NCBI RefSeq assembly: GCF_900188125.1
Contig: NZ_FZOW01000001.1
Span: 339,368-403,367 of the forward strand
From: Rhodococcoides kyotonense
GTDB lineage: Bacteria > Actinomycetota > Actinomycetes > Mycobacteriales > Mycobacteriaceae
Direction: 5' to 3'
DNA length: 64,000 nt
The position numbers were made by a program, and so were the translations under genes. This document shows positions 58,155 to 64,000 of this stretch, in pieces. The notes beneath the pieces are model-generated. The model was not told the origin of the DNA. It searched no databases and saw only the letters and a list, made by a program, of their open reading frames with translations. How positions within the stretch are numbered: the stretch's first letter is position 1; every line of letters starts with the position of its first letter.

Positions 58155-58946
58155 GTGACGCGCGAATCAACACCGGTCCTGCAGGCAGACCACGTCGATC
58201 TGGTGCGCGGTGGGCGCTACCTGCTGCGCGATGCGTCGGTGCGCGTCGAGCACGGAGAACACTGGGTCCTGCTCGGAGCGAACGGCGCAGGCAAAAGCAC
58301 ACTGCTCAGTCTGCTCGGCGCATTCGTGCACCCCACGCACGGAAGCGTGCATGTTCTCGGCCACCGACTCGGACGAGTGGACATGCGCGAACTTCGCACG
58401 CACATCGGCCATGTCGACCCCCGCCTACGCGTCGAACCGTCGTTGACGCTGTTCCAGACGGTGTTGACGGGCATGACCAACACACCGGATCTGATTCCAC
58501 GCTGGTCACCCACCGACGAACAGGTCACGCGGGCGCACTCGTTGATCGACGCACTCGGCGCCACGCACCGCAGCGACTCGCCGTGGTACACGCTGTCCCA
58601 GGGTGAGCGCGGCCGCGCGCTCATTGCCCGCGCATTGCTTCCGGACCCGGCGCTGCTCTTGCTCGACGAACCGGCCACCGGTCTGGATCTGGCTGCGCGA
58701 GAACAACTTCTGACGGCGTTGGACGGCTTGCGCGCCGAGCACCCGACGTTGTCCAGCATACTCGTCACACACCACCTCGAGGAGATCCCGTCGTCGACGT
58801 CGCACGCGGTCCTGCTGCGCGACGGCCGAATCATGGCCGACGGCCACGTCGACGACGTTCTCACCACCGACAACATCAGCGAGTGCTTCGATCACCCCAT
58901 CGAGATCGCGCGCCGCAACGGACGATGGGTCGCCACCTCCCGCTAG
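58155..58946 (+). CDS. Stand-alone ABC transporter ATP-binding protein
   Basis: A 263-residue ATPase. Walker A is GANGAGKS (41-48), the signature is LSQGERGRALIARALL, Walker B is ALLLLDEPATGLD, and the switch His is in VTHHLEEI. The sequence around HHLEEIP resembles ModF/PhnC-like or mycobacterial orphan ATPases. No permease or binding-protein gene is adjacent, so partner and direction of transport are unknown. It starts at GTG or ATG-equivalent codon 58155 within CCGGTGACG. Its stop overlaps that of the convergent alcohol dehydrogenase by four bases. Confidence 0.85.
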   Translation: MTRESTPVLQADHVDLVRGGRYLLRDASVRVEHGEHWVLLGANGAGKSTLLSLLGAFVHPTHGSVHVLGHRLGRVDMRELRTHIGHVDPRLRVEPSLTLFQTVLTGMTNTPDLIPRWSPTDEQVTRAHSLIDALGATHRSDSPWYTLSQGERGRALIARALLPDPALLLLDEPATGLDLAAREQLLTALDGLRAEHPTLSSILVTHHLEEIPSSTSHAVLLRDGRIMADGHVDDVLTTDNISECFDHPIEIARRNGRWVATSR

Positions 58947-60046
58947 AAGGTGATGACCTGGCGGATGGCGTTGCCGTCGGCCAATTCGTCCATCCCGCGG
59001 TTGATGTCGTCGAGCGAGATGCGTGAACTGATGAGCTTCTCGACGGGAAGTCTTCCCTCACGCCACATCTGCGCGTACTTAGGAATGTCCCGAGCAGGTA
59101 CGGCCGATCCGAGGTAGCTACCGACGATCGTGCGCGCTTCGGCGACGAGGCCGAGAGGTGAGATCGACGAGCGGGCGTCGGGAGCCGGGAGGCCGACGGT
59201 GACCGTCGTGCCGCCGGGTGCGGTCGCCGCGACTGCCGCCTCGAAAGCACGCGCATTGCCTGCCGCCTCGATGACGACGTCGGCCTTGATGTTCTGCTCT
59301 TCGCGTTCGGCAGGCGAATATGTCTGTGTCGCACCGAGTTCGCGTGCAGTGGCCAGCTTGTCCGGAACTCCGTCGACGCCGATGACCTGACCCGCGCCGA
59401 CGGACACGGCCGTCAGAATCGACGCCATCCCGACGCCTCCGAGCCCGATCACCATCACCGACTGCCCTGGCTTCGGACGTCCCGCGTTGAGCACCGCACC
59501 GCCGCCCGTGAGGACCGCGCAGCCGAGAACGGCGGCGATGTCCGCCGGGATGTCGTCGTCGACGGCGACGACGGACTTGCGGCTCACGACCGCGTACGAC
59601 GCGAAACCCGAGACCCCGAGGTGGTGCTTCACCTCGCTGCCGTCGCGGCTCAGTCGATTACTGCCGTCGAGCAGTGTCCCTGCGTTGTTGGCGGCGCTGC
59701 CTGGGATGCACGGCATCTGACCGTCGGTGAGGCAGCCCGAGCACTCGCCGCATCGCGGAAGGAACGTCATCACGACGCGCGTGCCGACGGGCAGGTCGTC
59801 GACGCCGTCGCCGACCGCCTCCACTCGCCCGGCTGCTTCGTGGCCGAGGAGCATCGGCACGGGACGCACGCGGTTGCCGTCGACCACCGACAGATCCGAA
59901 TGGCACAGTCCCGCAGCCTCGATCCGCACGAGCAGCTCGCCCTCGCCGGGTGGCGCGAGTTCGAGCTCGGAGATCGAGATCGGCCGGGACTCGGCGAAGG
60001 GTCGAGAGCGTCCGATTTCTTCGAGTACTGCGCCGCGGATCTTCAT
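58943..60046 (-). CDS. Zinc-dependent alcohol dehydrogenase
   Basis: A 367-residue medium-chain dehydrogenase. Catalytic zinc ligands are Cys48 (GLCHSDLSV) and His69/Glu70 (LLGHEAAGRVEAVGDGV). The structural zinc cysteines are 99, 102, 105 and 113 (RCGECSGCLTDGQMPCIPG). The NAD domain is VMVIGLGGVGMASILTAVSV. The N-terminal extra loop (FAESRPISISELELAPPG) fits the class III/aryl-alcohol group. The ATG at 60044-60046 follows GGAGGG; an upstream in-frame start would include the operator-like repeats. Substrate is unknown. Confidence 0.92.
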   Translation of the reverse strand: MKIRGAVLEEIGRSRPFAESRPISISELELAPPGEGELLVRIEAAGLCHSDLSVVDGNRVRPVPMLLGHEAAGRVEAVGDGVDDLPVGTRVVMTFLPRCGECSGCLTDGQMPCIPGSAANNAGTLLDGSNRLSRDGSEVKHHLGVSGFASYAVVSRKSVVAVDDDIPADIAAVLGCAVLTGGGAVLNAGRPKPGQSVMVIGLGGVGMASILTAVSVGAGQVIGVDGVPDKLATARELGATQTYSPAEREEQNIKADVVIEAAGNARAFEAAVAATAPGGTTVTVGLPAPDARSSISPLGLVAEARTIVGSYLGSAVPARDIPKYAQMWREGRLPVEKLISSRISLDDINRGMDELADGNAIRQVITF

Positions 60047-60056
60047 GCCCTCCACT

Positions 60057-60089
60057 CTATGTGCATTGAAGTACATAGCCCTCTATGTA
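60057..60089 (-). promoter_or_regulatory. Overlapping inverted repeats before the alcohol dehydrogenase gene
   Basis: Three copies of CTATGT/ACATAG lie within 33 bases just before the ribosome-binding site. CTATGT (60057-60062) pairs with ACATAG (60073-60078), and TACATAG (60072-60078) pairs with CTATGTA (60083-60089) over a 4-base spacer. The A/T-rich repeats stand out in this G+C-rich DNA and look like an operator for an unidentified regulator. Confidence 0.55.
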
Positions 60090-60115
60090 TTTTCGTGCAC
60101 GTGGGGCGAAGCCCC

Positions 60116-62797
60116 CTACAAGGGGAGGCGGGGGCGCAACAGATGCGCGACGAGCCCGGTCCACCCGGTCTGATGGGACGCGCCGAGCCCCTCACCGGTG
60201 TCGCCGTCGAAGTACTCGTTGAACGTCGGGTGCACGTTCCACAGCGGATCGTCGCTCGATTCGATGCGCTTGCCGTCCGCGGGCCGTTTGCCGTTCACCG
60301 GCCGGAACAGCGATGCGAGTCCGTTGTCGATCAGGTCCGCCGCCTCCGTCAGTGTGCGGTGATTCCCCGAGCCTGTCGGGATCTCGATCGTGAACGAGTC
60401 GCCGTAATGCCGTCCGTACGCCCGCAGCTTGTCCGCCAACAGCACGTTGACGGGAAACCAGATCGGTCCGCGCCAGTTCGAGTTGCCGCCGAACATTCCG
60501 GTGCGCGACTCCCCCGGCTCGTACTCGATCGAGAGGTGTCGACCATCGATATCGTACGACACCCCGTCACGGTACGACGCGGACAACGATCGAATCCCGT
60601 ACTGCGACAAGAACTCCTCGGAGTCGAACATGCGCGCCAGCACACGCTTCAGTCGTTCCGGTTCGACGAGCGAGAGCAACACTCGCACCTCGTCGCCGTC
60701 CTTGCGGGCGAGCAGCGGACTCACCATTTCCGGTCGACGCCGTTGCACCCACCGCAACCGAGCGGTCAGATCCGGCAACTCCTTCTCGACCCACGACGGA
60801 ATTTCCGTTGCGCCCAGGATCGGAAGCAGCCCGACCATCGACCGCACACGCATCGGCGTCGCATCGCCCTCGGGTGGCACCAGGACGTCGTAGAAGAACC
60901 CGTCCTCTTCGTGCCACAGCGAAATGTGCTGTGAACCGAAGGATTTCACTGCTCGGGCGATCGACAGAAAGTGCGCGAAGAACTTGGTCGCGACGTCGTC
61001 CCATGCGCTGTCGTGACGTGCGAGTTCCAGCGCGATCTTGAACATCTGCTGGCAGTAGAAGGCCATCCAACTCGTCGCGTCGGACTGTTCGAGCCGGAAG
61101 CCGGGAGGCAACGGAGCCGATCGATTGAACAGACCGATGTTGTCCATTCCGAGGAATCCGCCCTCGAAGATGTTGGAGCCCTCGGAGTCCTTGCGATTCA
61201 CCCACCATGCGAAGTTGAGCAGCAACTTCGTGAACACTCGGATCAGGAATTCCCGATCCCGGTAGCCGTCGATCCGGTACACGTGCCACGCCGCCCAAGC
61301 ATGGACCGGCGGATTGACGTCGCCGAACTCCCACTCGTACGCCGGCAGTTGGCCATTGGGGTGCATCGACCATTCCCGGCACATGAGCACGAGCTGCTCC
61401 TTGGCGAAGTCGGGATCGACGTGCGCCAGCGGGATGGTGTGAAATGCCAGGTCCCACGCGGCGAACCACGGGTACTCCCACTCGTCGGGCATCGAGATGA
61501 CGTCGGCCAGAGCCAAATGCTGCCAGTGCGTGTTCCTGGCCGTGGATCCGCGCCGCGCGTCCGGGGACGGCTCACCCACCTTGTCGCCCTCGATCCACTG
61601 TTCGACGTCGTAGCGGTACAGCTGCTTGGTCCACAGCAGACCCGCATATGCCCGACGCGCAACATGCCGGTCGGCATCGTCCAGTTCGGGCCCGATGACA
61701 GCCCGGTAGAACTCGTCGGCGTCGGCGCGACGGTCTGCGACGACGGCATCGAATCCGCGTCCGAACGTCTGCTCGTCGGGCACAGCCGTCGACAGTCGCA
61801 GTTTCACCTCGCGAGTCTCACCCGGCTCGACGTCGTCGAGGCTGAACCAGAACGCGGACTTGGTTCCGGTCTGTGCAGGATTGACCGCGCTCTCGTCCCC
61901 GTCGACGACGCGTCGGCCGATGCCGTCCTTGCTGTACGCGCTCGTGTTCTCCTGGCCCCACAGCGCTGCAGCATTGGTTTCGTTGTCGCAGAAGAGAACC
62001 CGAGGTCGACCCTCGGCTGCGAGGTAGTACTTTCCGAGGAATCCGTGATGCGCTTCGATCACGCGCAGCGCGCCCGACTGCAGCTCCGACGGGTCGACTT
62101 CGGCGAGTGTTCCGCCCCTGTCGTCGCGCCCCCACGCCCACGTGTTGCGCAGCCACAAGTGCGGCAACAGGTCGACGGACGCCGATTCTGGTCCGTGGTT
62201 GGTGACCGAGAGGACGACGCAGATGTCGTCGGGCGACGCCTTGGCGTAGGTCACCTGAACGTCGAAGAAGCGGTTGTCGTCGAGAATCCCGGTGTCGGCC
62301 AGTTCGTATTCACGATCGTCCCGACCGAGCCGTGCGTTCTCCTCACGCAGGTGCGTGTACGGGTACTCGTCGTGCGGGTAGCGGTACAGCCACTGCATCC
62401 AACTGTGCGTCGGGGTACCGTCGACGACCCACCAGTACTCCTTGGCGTCCTCTCCATGGTTGCCTTCACCATTGGTGAGTCCGAACAACCGTTCCTTAAG
62501 GATCGGGTCCTTGCGATTCCACAACGCGAACGAGAAGTTCAGGAAACCGAATCGGTCGCTGATTCCGCCGAGCCCGTCCTCACCCCACCGATAGGCGCGG
62601 GCATGTGATTGATCGAACGGGAACGATTGCCACGCATCGCCATCGGCCGAATAGTCCTCACGAACGGTGCCCCACTGTCGCCCGGACAGATACGGGCCCC
62701 ATTGACGCCAGGGCCCACTCACCCCCGGAGATTCCGCGAGACGCGCATGCTCGACGGAGGACGGTGCGGAGGGAGTGTCAGCGGCGTCGTTCACCAC
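60116..62797 (-). CDS. GH63-type glucosidase (MGH1-like glycoside hydrolase)
   Basis: An 893-residue, probably cytoplasmic enzyme without signal peptide. Features of the GH63/mannosyl-oligosaccharide-glucosidase-like (alpha/alpha)6 barrel are [40 protein letters not shown] and the C-terminal [20 protein letters not shown] and [20 protein letters not shown]. Bacterial relatives hydrolyse alpha-glucosides such as mannosylglycerate or glucosylglycerate. The natural substrate here is not known. It is followed by the alcohol dehydrogenase gene 69 bases downstream and preceded by the DUF294 gene on the same strand. Confidence 0.85.
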   Translation of the reverse strand: MVNDAADTPSAPSSVEHARLAESPGVSGPWRQWGPYLSGRQWGTVREDYSADGDAWQSFPFDQSHARAYRWGEDGLGGISDRFGFLNFSFALWNRKDPILKERLFGLTNGEGNHGEDAKEYWWVVDGTPTHSWMQWLYRYPHDEYPYTHLREENARLGRDDREYELADTGILDDNRFFDVQVTYAKASPDDICVVLSVTNHGPESASVDLLPHLWLRNTWAWGRDDRGGTLAEVDPSELQSGALRVIEAHHGFLGKYYLAAEGRPRVLFCDNETNAAALWGQENTSAYSKDGIGRRVVDGDESAVNPAQTGTKSAFWFSLDDVEPGETREVKLRLSTAVPDEQTFGRGFDAVVADRRADADEFYRAVIGPELDDADRHVARRAYAGLLWTKQLYRYDVEQWIEGDKVGEPSPDARRGSTARNTHWQHLALADVISMPDEWEYPWFAAWDLAFHTIPLAHVDPDFAKEQLVLMCREWSMHPNGQLPAYEWEFGDVNPPVHAWAAWHVYRIDGYRDREFLIRVFTKLLLNFAWWVNRKDSEGSNIFEGGFLGMDNIGLFNRSAPLPPGFRLEQSDATSWMAFYCQQMFKIALELARHDSAWDDVATKFFAHFLSIARAVKSFGSQHISLWHEEDGFFYDVLVPPEGDATPMRVRSMVGLLPILGATEIPSWVEKELPDLTARLRWVQRRRPEMVSPLLARKDGDEVRVLLSLVEPERLKRVLARMFDSEEFLSQYGIRSLSASYRDGVSYDIDGRHLSIEYEPGESRTGMFGGNSNWRGPIWFPVNVLLADKLRAYGRHYGDSFTIEIPTGSGNHRTLTEAADLIDNGLASLFRPVNGKRPADGKRIESSDDPLWNVHPTFNEYFDGDTGEGLGASHQTGWTGLVAHLLRPRLPL

Positions 62798-62817
62798 CCC
62801 AGTCTGCTATTGCTCGA

Positions 62818-64000
62818 TCACGAACGCACGCCGACATTCCCGGCGAGGTAGGCAACGCGGCGCTGAACAGCTGCGACTTCACGAACGCCGTCGCTGAGCA
62901 GACTGCGTTCGAGCGCGGACAGGTCGGCCATCACGACGACGTCTCCTGGCCGTGCCCCCGAGGCGATCTGTTCGACCTGATGGCCGAGTCGCAGCTTCTG
63001 CACCAGCTCGAACACCTCGGTGAGAGCATGCACGTCTCGGTCCGTCAGTATCCCGTTTCCCGACGCGGCCGCGAGCCTCGCCGGAGTGGATGCCGACGCG
63101 ACTCCGACCGACAGTCCGCCCCACCTCGCAAGATTGACGATCGGAGTGATGGCATGAGCCTTGAGATCGAACGTCCGTCCCCGTCGGGCCAGCACGTCCC
63201 GCAGCGATCGCACACGCGCACGTCGGGCGATGGCGTCGCGCAACTGCAGGCGAAGGGCATCGGGATGCTCCTCGGCCAACCTCCGATACGCCTCGGGCAC
63301 CGTGTGCAGATCGCGATTGCCCCACACCACCCGACCGTCGACGAGCAGAGACGACATGATCAGCCCGGAGTCGCCGACGGGACCGCGGTCTCCGAACGGA
63401 TCGTCCAGCCAGTGCTCGGCGGCCGATCGCCACTGCGACGCCGACCGAGCGAAACGAGGCGAGCTCGCGACGGCACCGTTGGAGTCCGCCGGCAGTCCAC
63501 ACTCGGCGAGCGTCGCATGCACCTTCCGCGCCATGTCCATCAGGACCGAATCCCGTGTCCGGTCCGACGCCGGATCCGGAAGTGCGTCGGACCATGACAA
63601 GGCACTGTCGACGTCGGACGACGGCATCGCCTCACGCCGCGCCACGCTGCCGAGACTCAGCCAGGCGATGTCAGCCCGCGGCACGTCCGGGTCACTCGAC
63701 CAGGCAAGTTCGAGCGCGCGACGCACGACGGCGTCGACGACGACGGACAAGATGGCGCTGACTGCGATGGCGTCGTTACCGCCTCGGAACAGATCCACCA
63801 CCAGGTCGGGGATCCGCCGCGATGCGTCCGCCAGTTCGATCGTCGTCGATGCGTCGGCGATGGAACGTCGCACGACGACGCTACGACGTGTCGAGGCCGT
63901 CGGGCCGCCGAGACGCGCGGTGGCCGACGACACGGCGTCGGCGAGAAAAGCCAACCCTGCAGGCTTCGAGAACACCGAACGCATCAGCTTGCCCGGAAGT
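62818..64000 (-). CDS. DUF294 nucleotidyltransferase-like protein, C-terminal part
   Basis: About 394 residues are in the window and the frame runs off the right edge. The putative nucleotidyltransferase core reads AWLSLGSVARREAMPSSDVD, matching the GS-x2-R-x-E ... SD-x-D metal-binding pattern, and the C-terminal DUF294_C domain follows (RLQLRDAIARRARVRSLRDV, LTEVFELVQKLRLGHQVEQI). Relatives often carry cyclic-nucleotide-binding or CBS domains at the N terminus, which would lie outside the window. An ATG at 63982-63984 exists but the open frame before it (LPGKL) argues for a longer protein. Confidence 0.78.
   Translation of the reverse strand, partial: LPGKLMRSVFSKPAGLAFLADAVSSATARLGGPTASTRRSVVVRRSIADASTTIELADASRRIPDLVVDLFRGGNDAIAVSAILSVVVDAVVRRALELAWSSDPDVPRADIAWLSLGSVARREAMPSSDVDSALSWSDALPDPASDRTRDSVLMDMARKVHATLAECGLPADSNGAVASSPRFARSASQWRSAAEHWLDDPFGDRGPVGDSGLIMSSLLVDGRVVWGNRDLHTVPEAYRRLAEEHPDALRLQLRDAIARRARVRSLRDVLARRGRTFDLKAHAITPIVNLARWGGLSVGVASASTPARLAAASGNGILTDRDVHALTEVFELVQKLRLGHQVEQIASGARPGDVVVMADLSALERSLLSDGVREVAAVQRRVAYLAGNVGVRS

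Overview
The window is 64 kb of high-G+C chromosomal DNA from a mycolic-acid actinomycete, most likely a Rhodococcus or close Nocardiaceae relative. This rests on recognising protein families and on gene order, not on a database search. The order lexA / nrdR, hflX-dapF-miaA, miaB, gluABCD, recX-recA, clgR-pspA-pspM, pgsA, argA, ftsK, rnj-dapA-thyX, dapB follows the Rv2718c-Rv2773c stretch of Mycobacterium tuberculosis, with insertions. The recA gene here has no intein. I see no tRNA, rRNA, CRISPR array, insertion sequence or prophage, and no gene-free stretch longer than about 240 bases.

Layout. 1-9.6 kb: 5' end of a class III aminotransferase, a Pr6Pr membrane protein, hrpA, nrdR, a small SOS-linked membrane protein divergent from lexA, a repeat array, an acyl-CoA dehydrogenase and an NCS2 permease. 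9.6-15.6 kb: a complete fructose phosphotransferase set, with ptsI divergent from fruR-fruK-fruA-ptsH. 15.6-24.5 kb: a secreted anchored protein, hflX, dapF, miaA, an extradiol-dioxygenase-like protein, a DUF349 protein, a membrane protein and miaB. 24.6-30.1 kb: the gluABCD glutamate importer facing recX-recA and a DUF3046 gene. 30.1-36 kb: a lipid block of glycosyltransferase, glpD and TetR, divergent from an alkyl-DHAP-synthase-like flavoprotein and a diacylglycerol kinase. 36-44 kb: a phage-shock/ClgR envelope-stress operon with a good sigma-E-type promoter, then cinA, pgsA, argA, a YciI protein and ftsK. 44-54.4 kb: a TauE-type exporter, rnj-dapA, thyX, an orphan ribbon-helix-helix protein with a palindromic operator, zwf, an AlkX/YcaQ glycosylase, a hydrolase, a flavodoxin-like protein and dapB. 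54.5-64 kb: the most unusual locus, then an OFA-family transporter with a 38-residue small subunit, a lone ABC ATPase, a zinc alcohol dehydrogenase, a GH63 glucosidase and part of a DUF294 nucleotidyltransferase.

The most interesting system is 54567-56622. Three translationally coupled genes encode a TIGR04222-type membrane protein ending in a Gly/Ser/Cys tail, a DUF692 (MNIO, methanobactin-synthase-like) iron enzyme, and a small partner protein. Known MNIO enzymes modify cysteines of peptide substrates with the help of a partner protein. The layout therefore suggests a membrane-anchored cysteine tail that is oxidatively modified. The product and purpose are, as far as I know, not established.

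Regulation visible in the DNA includes three LexA boxes (two between lexA and its divergent neighbour, one before recA), a palindrome that supplies back-to-back -35 elements for ptsI and fruR, a sigma-E-like promoter before clgR, and several strong hairpins between convergent genes. Two of those hairpins share the same core sequence.
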